64,000 nucleotides of DNA from Burkholderia sp. (lineage in GTDB: Bacteria; Pseudomonadota; Gammaproteobacteria; Burkholderiales; Burkholderiaceae), in contig JAIRVP010000048.1 of NCBI GenBank assembly GCA_031253835.1, positions 62,001-126,000 on the forward strand, read 5' to 3'. The number at the start of each line of letters is the position of its first letter. Position 1 is the first letter of the stretch. The notes beneath the pieces were generated by a model. That model searched no databases and had not been told where the DNA came from. It saw only the letters and a program-made list of their open reading frames with translations. Both the position numbers and the translations under genes were made by a program. Shown piece by piece: positions 1 to 9,461 of this stretch.

Positions 1-2698
1 GCCGGGCGCCGGCTGGATCGGCTTCGACCCGACGTCGGGCCTGCTCGCCGGCGAAGGGCATCTTCCGCTCGCATGCACGCCGCAGCCGACGAGCGCCGCG
101 CCGGTCGAGGGGCTGATCGACGAGTGCGAGGTGTCGTTCGAGCACGAGATGAGCGTGACGCGCGTGTACGAATCGCCGCGCGTGACGAAGCCGTATACGG
201 AATCGCAATGGGACGCCGTGCTGGCGCTCGGCACGCAGGTCGACGGCGCGCTGGCGGCCGGCGACGTGCGGCTCACGCAGGGCGGCGAGCCGACCTTCGT
301 GTCGATCGACGATCGCGACGGCGCCGAGTGGAACACCGATGCGCTCGGCCCGACCAAGCGCGGCTACGCGACCGAACTCGTGCAGCGGCTGCGCGCCGAG
401 TACGGCGACGGCGGCTTCCTGCACTTCGGGCAGGGCAAGTGGTATCCGGGCGAGCAGCTGCCGCGCTGGGCGCTGTCGATCTTCTGGCGCGCGGACGGCC
501 AGCCCGTGTGGCACGATCCGTCGCTGTTCGCCGACGAGCGCGAGCCGTCCGCCTATGCGACCGACGACGCGAAGCGTTTCATCGATGCGCTCGCCGCGCG
601 GCTGAACCTGACCGACGAATTCATCCGGCCCGGCTACGAGGATGTCTGGTACTACCTGTGGCGCGAGCGCCGGCTGCCCGTCAACGTCGATCCGTTCGAC
701 TCGCGGCTCGACGACGAGCTCGAGCGCGCGCGGCTGCGCAAGGTGTTCGACCAGCAGCTCGACAGCGTCGTCGGCTACGTGCTGCCGGTCAAGCGCACGG
801 ATGCTGAACCGGGCCTCGACGGGCCGCGCTGGCAGACGGGCCCGTGGTTCTTCCGCGACGAGCGGATGTATCTCGTGCCGGGCGATTCGCCGATGGGCTA
901 TCGATTGCCGCTGGATTCGCTGCCGTGGGCCGCGAGCGCCGACCATCCGTACCTGGTCGAACGCGATCCGTTCGCGCCGCGCACCGCGCTGCCGGACGCC
1001 GCCGCGATCCGCGCGCGCTACGCGGGCCCGGCCGACGCGCCGCGCTACCTGTCCGGCGTGCATCGCGAAGCGTCCGCGCAGACGGTCATGCAGTGGCGCA
1101 ACGACGGCACGGCCGCGGGCGGGCGAGCCGCCGCGCACGATCCGCAGCGGCGGCCCGAGCGCTTCGAATCGGCCGCGTGGATCACGCGCACCGCGCTGTG
1201 CGTCGAAGTGCGCAACGGCATCCTGTACCTGTTCATGCCGCCGCTCGCCGCGCTCGAGGATTATCTCGACCTGCTCGGCGCGATCGAGCTGACCGCGCAC
1301 GCGCTCGGCGTGAAGCTCGTGCTCGAAGGTTATCCGCCGCCGCGCGATGCACGGCTGAAGCTGCTGCAGGTAACGCCCGATCCCGGCGTGATCGAGGTGA
1401 ACATCCATCCGGCCGCGAGCTTCGACGAGCTCGTCGACCATACCGAATTCCTGTATGACGCCGCGTGGCAGTCGCGGCTATGCAGCGAGAAGTTCATGGT
1501 CGACGGCCGCCACGTCGGCACCGGCGGCGGCAACCACTTCGTGCTCGGCGGCGCGACGCCGGCCGACAGCCCGTTCCTGCGCCGCCCGGACCTGCTCGCG
1601 AGCCTGATCGCGTACTGGCACAACCATCCGTCGCTGTCCTACCTGTTCTCCGGGCTGTTCATCGGGCCCACGAGCCAGGCGCCGCGCGTCGACGAGGCGC
1701 GCAACGACCAGCTCTACGAACTCGACATCGCGTTCGCCGAGATCCAGCGCAACAAGCTGCTGTTCGGGCAGGACATGCCGCCGTGGCTCGTCGACCGCGT
1801 GCTGCGCAACCTGCTGATCGACGTGACGGGCAACACGCACCGCAGCGAGTTCTGCATCGACAAGCTGTATTCGCCCGATTCGTCGACCGGCCGGCTCGGC
1901 CTGCTCGAACTGCGCGCGTTCGAGATGCCGCCGCATGCGCGGATGAGCATCGTGCAGCAACTGCTGCTGCGCGCGCTGGTCGCGCGCTTCTGGGCCGCGC
2001 CGTACACGACGCCGCTCACGCGTTGGGGCACCGCGCTGCACGACCGCTTCATGCTGCCCGCGTTTCTTCAGATGGATTTCGACGATGTGCTGGCCGAACT
2101 GCGCGATGCCGGTTTCGCGTTCGAACCGGCGTGGTTCGCGCCGCACTTCGAATTCCGCTTCCCGCTGTTCGGCCAGATCGCGGTGAACGGCATGCAGCTG
2201 TCGCTGCGCGGCGCGCTGGAGCCGTGGCACGTGATGGGCGAGGAGGGTGCGCCCGGCGGCACGGTGCGCTACGTCGATTCGTCGGTCGAACGGCTCGAAG
2301 TGCGCGTGACGGGCTTGAACGACAACCGGCACGTCGTGACCGTCAACGGCCGCGCGCTGCCGCTGCAGCCGACCGGCACCGTCGGCGAATACGTCGCGGG
2401 CGTGCGCTACAAGGCGTGGTCGCCGCCGTCCGCGCTGCATCCGACCATCGGCGTGCATGCGCCGCTCACGTTCGACATCGTCGATACGTGGCTGCAGCGC
2501 TCGCTCGGCGGCTGCCGCTATCACGTCGCGCATCCGGGCGGGCGCAACTACGCGACCTTCCCGGTCAATGCGTACGAAGCCGAGAGCCGCCGGCTCGCAC
2601 GCTTCGTCGAGATGGGGCATACGCCGGGGCGGATGGCGGTCGCGGCGGCCGCGCCGAGCCGCGAATTCCCGTTCACGCTCGACTTGCGGCGGCCGTGA
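1..2698 (+). CDS. Transglutaminase-like/DUF2126 protein, 5' end outside window
   Basis: Last 898 residues of a large transglutaminase-family protein; the start lies beyond the left edge and translation runs from base 2. The first visible residues, GWIGFDPTSG, carry the Asp expected of a transglutaminase Cys-His-Asp triad, so the Cys and His would be off the window. From about base 270 (LTQGGEPTFVS) the sequence is the long DUF2126 region that follows the transglutaminase core in relatives of roughly 1,100 residues. It heads a set with the ATP-grasp/alpha-E protein 160 bp downstream and a stand-alone transglutaminase after that. Comparative genomics has predicted that such sets make or trim a peptide-like product; no substrate is known. 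Family call firm, function open. Confidence 0.9.
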   Translation, partial: PGAGWIGFDPTSGLLAGEGHLPLACTPQPTSAAPVEGLIDECEVSFEHEMSVTRVYESPRVTKPYTESQWDAVLALGTQVDGALAAGDVRLTQGGEPTFVSIDDRDGAEWNTDALGPTKRGYATELVQRLRAEYGDGGFLHFGQGKWYPGEQLPRWALSIFWRADGQPVWHDPSLFADEREPSAYATDDAKRFIDALAARLNLTDEFIRPGYEDVWYYLWRERRLPVNVDPFDSRLDDELERARLRKVFDQQLDSVVGYVLPVKRTDAEPGLDGPRWQTGPWFFRDERMYLVPGDSPMGYRLPLDSLPWAASADHPYLVERDPFAPRTALPDAAAIRARYAGPADAPRYLSGVHREASAQTVMQWRNDGTAAGGRAAAHDPQRRPERFESAAWITRTALCVEVRNGILYLFMPPLAALEDYLDLLGAIELTAHALGVKLVLEGYPPPRDARLKLLQVTPDPGVIEVNIHPAASFDELVDHTEFLYDAAWQSRLCSEKFMVDGRHVGTGGGNHFVLGGATPADSPFLRRPDLLASLIAYWHNHPSLSYLFSGLFIGPTSQAPRVDEARNDQLYELDIAFAEIQRNKLLFGQDMPPWLVDRVLRNLLIDVTGNTHRSEFCIDKLYSPDSSTGRLGLLELRAFEMPPHARMSIVQQLLLRALVARFWAAPYTTPLTRWGTALHDRFMLPAFLQMDFDDVLAELRDAGFAFEPAWFAPHFEFRFPLFGQIAVNGMQLSLRGALEPWHVMGEEGAPGGTVRYVDSSVERLEVRVTGLNDNRHVVTVNGRALPLQPTGTVGEYVAGVRYKAWSPPSALHPTIGVHAPLTFDIVDTWLQRSLGGCRYHVAHPGGRNYATFPVNAYEAESRRLARFVEMGHTPGRMAVAAAAPSREFPFTLDLRRP

Positions 2699-2858
2699 TC
2701 CATCGATGACGGGGCGGACGACGATGCGCGGCGCGCGACCTCCCGGCGGCCGCGCCGGAATGCTAGGATGCGGGCAGATTGCGGCCGCGCGCCGCTGCAG
2801 CTTGCCGCCGGTGCGGCGGCGCGCGTGCGCGGTTGTACCCTGACGACGGAACGACATC

Positions 2859-5507
2859 GTGCCGCCCATTGACACCGATCATCTCGCCGCCCCCGACGCG
2901 ATGCCCACGCTTTTCGATTCCGGCGCGCAGCCGGATGCCGCCGAACTGGCCGCCGCGCTCGCGGCGCCGGCGGCCGCCGGCCGTTACGACGAACTGCGCG
3001 GCAGCGCGGCCGGCCTGAACGCGCCTGCGCTCGCGCCCGCATGGCGCAGTTTCTTCACATCGATCGGCAGCGACGGCGTGGCCGACCTCGATCGCCGCGC
3101 CGACGCGCTGCACCGGCGCATGCGCGAGAACGGCCTGTTCTACCAGCTGCACGAGCAGCGCGCCGGCGACGGCGCGGCCGGCCCGTGGTCGCTCGACCTG
3201 CTGCCGCTGATCGTCACGCCCGAGGACTGGGTCGCGATCGAGCGCGGCGTGCTGCAGCGCGTGCGGCTGCTCAACGCGACGCTGGCCGACCTGTACGGGC
3301 CGCAGACGATCCTGCAGCGCGGGCTGCTGCCGCCGGCGCTCGTCACCGGCCATCCCGGCTACCTGCGCGCGATGCGCGGCGCACGCGTGCCGGGCGACAC
3401 ATGGCTGCACGTCGTCGCGTTCGATCTCGCGCGCGGCCCCGACGGGCAGTGGCGGATCGTCGCGCAGCACACGCAGGGCGCGGCCGGGCTCGGCTACCTG
3501 CTCGAAAACCGCCTGATCGTGTCGCGGCTCTTTCCGCGCGGGTTTCGCGGATTGCGCGTCCAGCGGCTCGCATCCGCGTACCGTGCGCTGCTGCAGAGCA
3601 TGCAGTCGCTCAGCCCGGCCCGCAAGAATTCGCGGATCGTGCTGCTGACGCCGGGGCCGCACAGCGCGACGTATTTCGAGCACGCGTATCTCGCGCGCTA
3701 CCTCGGCCTCACGCTTGTCGAAGGCGGCGACCTGACCGCGCGCGACAACCGCGTCTTCCTGAAGACGTTGCGCGGGCTCGAGCCGGTGCACGGCATCCTG
3801 CGCCGCGTCGACGACGCGTGGCTCGATCCGCTCGAACTGCGGCCCGATTCGATGCTCGGCGTGCCGGGGCTGCTGCAGGCCGTGCGCGCGGGCAACGTGC
3901 TGCTCGCGAACGCGCCGGGCTCGGGCTTCCTCGAATCGCCGGCGATGCTCGGCTTCATGCCGCGCCTGGCCGAAGGGCTGCTCGGCGAAACGCTGACGCT
4001 GCCAGCGGTGCATTCGTGGTGGTGCGGCGAGGCGGCCGCGTGCGACGACGCGCTGCCGCAACTCGCGCGCGGCATCGTCAAGGCATCCTATCCACCCGAC
4101 GTGCAGTCCGGCGGCGCGTTCGAGCCGGTGATCGGCGCGCGGCTCACGCAGGCGCAGCTGGCCGAATGGCGCGCACGGATCCTCGCGCGGCCCGAACACT
4201 ACACGGTGCAGGCCGACCTGCCGCTGTCGCAGGCGCCGACCTGGCCGCGGCCCGACGCGCCCGACGGCAACGGCAGTGCCCGCATCGTGCCGAAGCCGGT
4301 GCTGATGCGCGTCTTCGCGCTCGCCGACGGCGCGCAGCGCTGGCGGCTCCTGCCCGGCGGGCTGTCGCGGGTCGGCACGCGCGACACGCTGTTCAACGCG
4401 CCGATGCCGCGCGGCGGCAGCACCGTCGATACGTGGGTGATGACCGAAGGCATCGTCGACTCGACGACGCTGCTGCAGACGCACCTCGGCCCCGACGACC
4501 TCGTCGAACGGCCGCGCGCGATCGCGAGCCGTGCGGCCGAGAACCTGTTCTGGCTCGGCCGCTATACCGAGCGCGCGACCAACCTGATGCGGCTGGCGCG
4601 CGCCGCGCTCGAACGGCTGCGCGGCGAGGACGACGTCGACAGCCCCGCGCATCTGGAACTGATCGACACGCTGTGCCGCGACACGGGATTGATCGCGGCC
4701 GACGCGCCGAATGCCGTCGATGCGCCGCGCGCGTTCCAGCACGCGCTTGCCACATCGCTGACGCGCGGCGCGGATCGCACGTCGGGCATCGCGTCGTGCC
4801 TGTTCGGGATGCGCGGTGCGGCTGCCGCGATTCGCGAACGGCTGTCGAGCGATCAGTGGCGGCTGATCGACGACGCGACGCAACTGTTCGCGGACAGCGC
4901 GGGCCAGCCGGAAGCGGAGGAGCAGATCGGCAACGAGGCGCTGCAACTGCTGGAGCGCCTCGGCCTGCTGCTCGGCGCGATCACCGGCGCGCAGACCGAC
5001 AACATGACGCGCGACGACGGCTGGCGCTTGCTGTCGATCGGCCGGCAGATCGACCGGCTGGATTTCCTGTGCAGCGTGCTGAAGTTCGCGTTCGACGAAG
5101 GGGCCGTGCACCGGCAGGACGGTTTCGAACTCGTGCTGGAGCTGTTCGACAGCACGATCACGTTCCGCTCGCGGTTCCAGCGCGGCTTCGATGTCGCGCC
5201 GCTGCTGTCGCTCGTCGTGCTCGATACCGACAACCCGCGCTCGCTCGGCTGGGTCGTGCAGGCGCTGCGCGGCCGGCTGACGAAAGTCGAGCGCAGCGAA
5301 GGCTATGCGCTGTCCGAGCTGGCCGAGACGATTCCGGACGTGCCCGCGTGGTCGCTGCACGAGCTGTGCGAAACCGCGGACGGCGGCCGCCACGACAAGC
5401 TGCTCGCGGCACTCGACACGACCGTGAAGGCCGTCTGGGAGCTGTCGAACCGGATCGGCGAGCGCTACTTCAGCCACGTGCGCGAGGCGGGCAGGACACT
5501 ATGGTGA
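2859..5507 (+). CDS. Circularly permuted ATP-grasp / alpha-E domain fusion protein
   Basis: An 882-residue fusion. Residues about 80-480 match the circularly permuted ATP-grasp type 2 family (old DUF404/DUF407), with the characteristic stretches LLTPGPHSATYFEHAYLARY and GNVLLANAPGSG; residues about 510-880 form the helical alpha-E (DUF403) domain, starting near RAAENLFWLGRYTERATNLM. In many genomes these are two separate genes, so this is the fused form. ATP-grasp enzymes join a carboxylate to an amine using ATP, which suggests ligation of amino acids or peptides; alpha-E has no proven activity. The start is GTG at 2859, with an in-frame ATG at 2901 as the alternative. The stop overlaps the start of the next gene (ATGGTGA), so the two are probably translationally coupled. 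Confidence 0.9.
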   Translation: MPPIDTDHLAAPDAMPTLFDSGAQPDAAELAAALAAPAAAGRYDELRGSAAGLNAPALAPAWRSFFTSIGSDGVADLDRRADALHRRMRENGLFYQLHEQRAGDGAAGPWSLDLLPLIVTPEDWVAIERGVLQRVRLLNATLADLYGPQTILQRGLLPPALVTGHPGYLRAMRGARVPGDTWLHVVAFDLARGPDGQWRIVAQHTQGAAGLGYLLENRLIVSRLFPRGFRGLRVQRLASAYRALLQSMQSLSPARKNSRIVLLTPGPHSATYFEHAYLARYLGLTLVEGGDLTARDNRVFLKTLRGLEPVHGILRRVDDAWLDPLELRPDSMLGVPGLLQAVRAGNVLLANAPGSGFLESPAMLGFMPRLAEGLLGETLTLPAVHSWWCGEAAACDDALPQLARGIVKASYPPDVQSGGAFEPVIGARLTQAQLAEWRARILARPEHYTVQADLPLSQAPTWPRPDAPDGNGSARIVPKPVLMRVFALADGAQRWRLLPGGLSRVGTRDTLFNAPMPRGGSTVDTWVMTEGIVDSTTLLQTHLGPDDLVERPRAIASRAAENLFWLGRYTERATNLMRLARAALERLRGEDDVDSPAHLELIDTLCRDTGLIAADAPNAVDAPRAFQHALATSLTRGADRTSGIASCLFGMRGAAAAIRERLSSDQWRLIDDATQLFADSAGQPEAEEQIGNEALQLLERLGLLLGAITGAQTDNMTRDDGWRLLSIGRQIDRLDFLCSVLKFAFDEGAVHRQDGFELVLELFDSTITFRSRFQRGFDVAPLLSLVVLDTDNPRSLGWVVQALRGRLTKVERSEGYALSELAETIPDVPAWSLHELCETADGGRHDKLLAALDTTVKAVWELSNRIGERYFSHVREAGRTLW

Positions 5508-6544
5508 CGATGAAAGGCGCGGTAAAGGCGCCGACTGGCGCCGGCAATGCACGGCAGGCAGCGGCACCGGCCGCACCGGCTGCACCGGCCGTCGCCACCT
5601 CCGGCCGGTTGCTGCGCGTCACGCACGACACCGAATACCGTTACGCGGCGCGCGTCGAATCCGCGCAGCACCAGGCGCGCCTGCAGCCACTCGTGACACC
5701 GCGCCAGCAGGTGCTGTCGTTCTCGCTCGACATCGATCCCGCACCGGAATCGGTCGGCACCGAGATCGACGCGTTCGGCAATGCACGTGCGTCGTTCGCA
5801 CTGAACCAGCCGCACGACGCGCTGCTCGTGCGCAGCCGCAGCACGGTGCGCGTGACGCCGCCCGTGTGGTCGCTCGGCGCGCGCGGCGCGCCGCCGCCCG
5901 CGATCGCGAATCCCGATCCAAAGCGCGCGACCACGTGGGAAGCCGTGCGCGACCGCTTGCGATTCCGCGCGGGGCAGCCTTACGACGCCGCGAGCGAATT
6001 CGTGTTCGCGTCGCCGCACGTCGCGTGCGATCCCGAGCTTGCCGCGTATGCGGCCGCGAGCTTCACGCCGCAGCGGCCGCTCGTGCAGGCTGCGTGGGAC
6101 CTGATGCGGCGCGTGCATGCCGATTTCGCGTACACGCCGAACAGCACCGACATCACGACGTCGGCGCTCGATGCGCTGCGGTTGCGCAAGGGCGTCTGCC
6201 AGGATTTCGCGCACGTGATGATCGGCGCGTTGCGCTCGCTCGGGCTGGCCGCGCGTTACGTGAGCGGCTACCTGCTCACGCAGCCGCCGCCCGGGCAGCC
6301 GCGGCTGATCGGTGCCGATGCGTCGCACGCGTGGGTCGAGGTGTACGACCCGGCCTGGCCCGAGGACAACGGCTGGCTGCAGCTCGATCCGACCAACGAT
6401 CGCGCGCCGGGCGACGATTACGTGATGCTGTCGATCGGTCGCGACTATGCCGATGTGACGCCGTTGCGCGGCGTGATCCGCGGCGGCGGTGCGGACCAGG
6501 AGCTGAAGGTCGGCGTGACGGTCGAGCCGCTCGAGGCGCCGTAA
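5501..6544 (+). CDS. Transglutaminase-like cysteine peptidase family protein
   Basis: A 347-residue protein with an N-terminal bacterial transglutaminase beta domain (from about residue 35, LRVTHDTEYRY) and a C-terminal transglutaminase core. All three catalytic residues are visible: Cys in GVCQDFAH, His in ADASHAWVEVY and Asp in LQLDPTND. There is no signal peptide, and residues 1-33 are an Ala/Pro-rich tail. The ATG at 5501 overlaps the stop of the ATP-grasp gene; ATG 5510 is an in-frame alternative. In this gene set such proteins probably act as amidases or peptidases on the ATP-grasp product, which is an inference from the family and its partners. Confidence 0.92.
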   Translation: MVTMKGAVKAPTGAGNARQAAAPAAPAAPAVATSGRLLRVTHDTEYRYAARVESAQHQARLQPLVTPRQQVLSFSLDIDPAPESVGTEIDAFGNARASFALNQPHDALLVRSRSTVRVTPPVWSLGARGAPPPAIANPDPKRATTWEAVRDRLRFRAGQPYDAASEFVFASPHVACDPELAAYAAASFTPQRPLVQAAWDLMRRVHADFAYTPNSTDITTSALDALRLRKGVCQDFAHVMIGALRSLGLAARYVSGYLLTQPPPGQPRLIGADASHAWVEVYDPAWPEDNGWLQLDPTNDRAPGDDYVMLSIGRDYADVTPLRGVIRGGGADQELKVGVTVEPLEAP

Positions 6545-6724
6545 CGCGTGCCGCCCGTACGGGCGATGTCCCGTTTAAGTCTTCGTTAATACTGCACGCC
6601 TAGCATGGTGATGCCGGCGAACGGTCCGGACCCTGGTCCGGCGCGCCGGCGGCACGCGCGGGTGCGTCGACGTCACGGCGCCGCGCCGTCGCGCGGCGCC
6701 ATTCCCTTGCAACGGCGGCAGACC

Positions 6725-6997
6725 ATGATCAAGCACTTCGACTACACGCTCGGCAGCGAAACGATCGCACTGTGCGCGAGCTTCGGCGCGGGGCCGGCGC
6801 TGCGCCGCGTGCTCGTGAGCCGCGCGGATTCGATGGAGACGCTGGTGGTGCTCGACGCGCGCGGGCTGTCGGGCCTGCTGAAGGTGGCGACCGAAGAACC
6901 GGAAGGGTTGCTCGACGACGCGATCCGCAAGGTCGGTGACGAACAGCTCGTCGAGCGCGCGATCAGCGGCAGGACGATCGTCGAAACCGCACTGTGA
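6725..6997 (+). CDS. Hypothetical protein, 90 residues
   Basis: A short cytoplasmic-looking protein that I do not recognise. It begins MIKHFDYTLGSETIALC and is predicted alpha/beta with a charged C-terminal half; there is no signal peptide, membrane segment or metal motif. I chose ATG 6725 because the protein-like composition starts there; an in-frame ATG at 6605 would add 40 Arg/Pro-rich residues typical of untranslated GC-rich DNA. It stands alone, 180 bp after the transglutaminase gene and 75 bp before a membrane protein gene on the same strand. An AT-richer stretch around 6573-6595 could hold a promoter, but no clear boxes are visible. Confidence 0.65.
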   Translation: MIKHFDYTLGSETIALCASFGAGPALRRVLVSRADSMETLVVLDARGLSGLLKVATEEPEGLLDDAIRKVGDEQLVERAISGRTIVETAL

Positions 6998-7071
6998 CGC
7001 GATAGGCGCGGCGCGAGGGGCCGGATCAGGGAGTATGCTGCGGGTCCGACCGGCTCATTCACGCATGCCCG

Positions 7072-7980
7072 ATGTCCACGACTGACGCTGCCATTCCTGA
7101 TACTCGCCGCTATACGACGATTCGCGTGATCGCGTATCACGGCATCCTGCAAAACATTACGTCGTTGCTCCAGTTCGTCCCGTTCGTGCTGTTCGTTCTG
7201 CACGAACGGTCGCTGCATGCGATTTCGTCGTGGTCGTGGCAGTTCCGGGCGCTGCAGGTCGCGTTGGTCGCCACGGCGATGGCCGGACTGGTCAGTCATG
7301 TCGCGCTTGCATTGCGTCGCCGCTGGGGGCGTACGCTCGGTCTGGTGAACTGGGGCGTATCGAGTGTCGTGTGGCTCATGCTGTCGACGTGGGTCCCGGT
7401 ACTCGTCGGACTGCCGTTCGCCGTGATCGGCTTCGCGCTGATGTACAACCGGCTCAGCAGCGACTACCTGAGCCCGCCGCACGTCACGTCACGCCTGACG
7501 GCGCGGTGCATCGCGTCATTCTGCCTGCTGGCTGCGGCGTCCACGCTGTATTACTGGGCGATATCGTACGCGGCTGCGCCCGCAGGCACCTTTGGCTCCC
7601 TCATTCCGAATATCCGGCCGAAGACGCTGCTGAAGGCGGCTGTCGTCGCGCTGGTTCTGGGCACCGCCTTCGCGCCGCGCGGGCGGCGCATGTGGCGTTG
7701 CGGCGTGTCGCTGATGACGGCTGCGCTCGCGATGACGGGCATGCTGGCCGGCTATGTGTCGATCGCGACGCCGCTGGTTCGCTATATGCCGCAGGAATAT
7801 CAGCGCACGGAAGTTGCGATTCCGTGGCAGCCGATCATGGTCTACGTGGTCGTCACGTTCTGCGTCGCGCTCGTGCTGATTCGCGTGACGAAGCCGCCGA
7901 AGCCCGATGCGTGGGAGCAGGGGGCGATTCCCGACGCGTCGGCCGATGCGGGCGCGGCGCGCCGGGACACGACGTCCTGA
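7072..7980 (+). CDS. Polytopic membrane protein of unknown function
   Basis: A 302-residue integral membrane protein with about eight hydrophobic segments, including ones near residues 30-48, 65-84, 100-125, 145-165 and 230-255. The N-terminus (about 22 residues) and the C-terminal 30 residues are polar; no conserved catalytic or transporter motif is apparent. It is convergent with the proline iminopeptidase gene, with only 10 bp between the two stop codons and no visible terminator, so the transcripts probably overlap. I do not recognise the family. Confidence 0.8.
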   Translation: MSTTDAAIPDTRRYTTIRVIAYHGILQNITSLLQFVPFVLFVLHERSLHAISSWSWQFRALQVALVATAMAGLVSHVALALRRRWGRTLGLVNWGVSSVVWLMLSTWVPVLVGLPFAVIGFALMYNRLSSDYLSPPHVTSRLTARCIASFCLLAAASTLYYWAISYAAAPAGTFGSLIPNIRPKTLLKAAVVALVLGTAFAPRGRRMWRCGVSLMTAALAMTGMLAGYVSIATPLVRYMPQEYQRTEVAIPWQPIMVYVVVTFCVALVLIRVTKPPKPDAWEQGAIPDASADAGAARRDTTS

Positions 7981-7990
7981 TGCCGCGCGG

Positions 7991-8923
7991 TCAGTCCGCG
8001 AACCGGTCCGTCGCCGCGATCAGCGCTTCCAGGATCCCCGGCTCGTTGTAAGCGTGCCCGGCGCCGGGCACGATCTCGAACGTCGCCTCCGGCCACGCCT
8101 TCGACAGCTCCCACGCGGTGCGCGCGGGCGTCGCGGCGTCATAGCGGCCCTGCACGATCACGCCCGGGATGCCGGCAAGGCGATGCGCGTCGCGCAGCAG
8201 CTGGCCTTCCTCGACGAAGCCCCGGTTCACGAAGTAGTGGTTTTCGATCCGCGCGAACGCGAGCGCGTAGTGGCCGTCCGCGAAGTGGGCAGCGAGCGCG
8301 GGATCGGGCAGCAGCGTGATCGTGCGGCCTTCCCAGAGGCTCCATGCGCGAGCGGCCTCGAGCTTCGCGGCTTCGTCGTTGCCGGTCAGCCGGCGATGGT
8401 AGGCGGCCATCAGGTCGCCGCGCTCGGCTTCCGGAATCGGCGCGACGAAGTCTTCCCACAGGTCGGGGAACAGCCACGACGCGCCTTCCTGGTAGTACCA
8501 CAGCAGTTCCGCGCGGCGCATCGTGAAGATGCCGCGCACGATCAATGCGCTCACGCGTTCGGGGTGCGTTTCCGCGTACGCGATCGACAGCGCGCTACCC
8601 CACGAACCGCCGAACACGAGCCATTGCTCGGCGCCGACCATCTCGCGCAGGCGTTCGATATCGGCGACCAGATGCCATGTCGTGTTGTTCTCGAGGCTTG
8701 CATGCGGCGTCGAGCGTCCGCAGCCGCGCTGGTCGAACAGCAGGATGTCGTAGCGCTCGGGATCGAACAGGCGGCGATGGTCGGGGCTGAAGCCGGCGCC
8801 GGGGCCGCCGTGCAGGAACACGGCGGGCTTGCCGGCCGGGTTGCCGCAGCGCTCCCAGTAAATGCGATGGCCGTCGCCGGTGTCGAGGTGGCCGTGGGCG
8901 TAGGGTTCGATCGGTGGGTACAT
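7991..8923 (-). CDS. pip: Proline iminopeptidase
   Basis: A 310-residue alpha/beta hydrolase of the S33 family that removes N-terminal proline from short peptides in the cytoplasm. The oxyanion motif HGGPGAG is at residues 37-43; the nucleophile is the Ser of GGSWGS; the C-terminal Asp (GRYDAATP) and His (GAGHAYNEPG) complete the triad. Length is normal for the family. The ATG at 8923 starts the conserved MYPPIEPY; an upstream ATG at 9058 would add 45 residues unlike the family. Monocistronic, with the LuxR-like locus divergent on the other side. Confidence 0.95.
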   Translation of the reverse strand: MYPPIEPYAHGHLDTGDGHRIYWERCGNPAGKPAVFLHGGPGAGFSPDHRRLFDPERYDILLFDQRGCGRSTPHASLENNTTWHLVADIERLREMVGAEQWLVFGGSWGSALSIAYAETHPERVSALIVRGIFTMRRAELLWYYQEGASWLFPDLWEDFVAPIPEAERGDLMAAYHRRLTGNDEAAKLEAARAWSLWEGRTITLLPDPALAAHFADGHYALAFARIENHYFVNRGFVEEGQLLRDAHRLAGIPGVIVQGRYDAATPARTAWELSKAWPEATFEIVPGAGHAYNEPGILEALIAATDRFAD

Positions 8924-9119
8924 GACGTTTCCTGATTGAAAGGTCGACGGGCGCCGGGCAATCGGTGCCGAAAGCGACACGCCATTATGCCCAACTCGCC
9001 GAAATGGCGGATGCGAGCGTGGGCCAGCCGGGCGAGCGCTGCATTTGTCGGCCGCCATTGAAAAATTCCGTAAAAAACCGCATCGCTTTATTCACGCATT
9101 CCGATTCAATATGGCTTCA

Positions 9120-9148
9120 CGTTTCATGTGCGTGCCACGCATGAAACG
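9120..9148. promoter_or_regulatory. Inverted repeat upstream of the LuxR-type locus
   Basis: Perfect 9-bp arms CGTTTCATG and CATGAAACG separated by 11 nt, in an AT-richer patch 65 bp before the first LuxR-type start and about 200 bp before pip. It could be an operator for either divergent gene or form a hairpin. There is no T-run, so it is not an intrinsic terminator. Confidence 0.4.
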
Positions 9149-9212
9149 CATTCATGACGCTGGCCATGCGTCGCGGACAAATGAGAAATCAAAATAATTC
9201 CGGGGATTGTGA

Positions 9213-9461
9213 ATGGATAGCGATTCTCTGACGGGGAAGGAGCGCGAGATCGTGTCGTTGATCGCGCAAGGGATGCGCTGTACGGAGATTGCCGCGGCAC
9301 TGGGGACCGCGCCGATGACGGTACGCAAGCATCGCGCGAACATCGTGCGCAAGCTCGGGCTGACGGGCACCGCGCAACTGGTCGCGTATGCGGTCGAACG
9401 TGCATCGCCGGTCGCCGCCGACCTCTCTCCTTGCGAAGATCGCCGCGCTCGGGCCGCGTGA
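9213..9461 (+). CDS. LuxR-type HTH protein, first half of a split tandem-HTH gene
   Basis: An 82-residue frame made almost entirely of one GerE/LuxR-type helix-turn-helix (residues 6-50, LTGKEREIVSLIAQG to NIVRKLG) with no receiver, PAS or autoinducer domain. After residue 69 the frame reads into unlikely sequence and stops at 9461, while a second complete LuxR-type HTH opens one frame over and overlaps it. Removing one base from the CTCTCTCC tract at 9422-9430 would join them into a single protein of about 137 residues with two HTH domains. So this is either half of a frameshifted gene, half of a gene expressed by slippage, or a sequencing error. It precedes the DUF2589 operon and may regulate it. 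Confidence 0.6.
   Translation: MDSDSLTGKEREIVSLIAQGMRCTEIAAALGTAPMTVRKHRANIVRKLGLTGTAQLVAYAVERASPVAADLSPCEDRRARAA

Noticed and set aside
2763..5477. Long minus-strand open frame opposite the ATP-grasp gene
   Set aside because: Arg/Gln/Ala-rich composition of a GC-skewed antisense frame; the plus strand encodes recognisable families with conserved motifs.
3041..5500. Upstream extension of the small transglutaminase gene
   Set aside because: The frame stays open but is Arg-rich and opposite in style to the family; the start at 5501 gives the normal domain.
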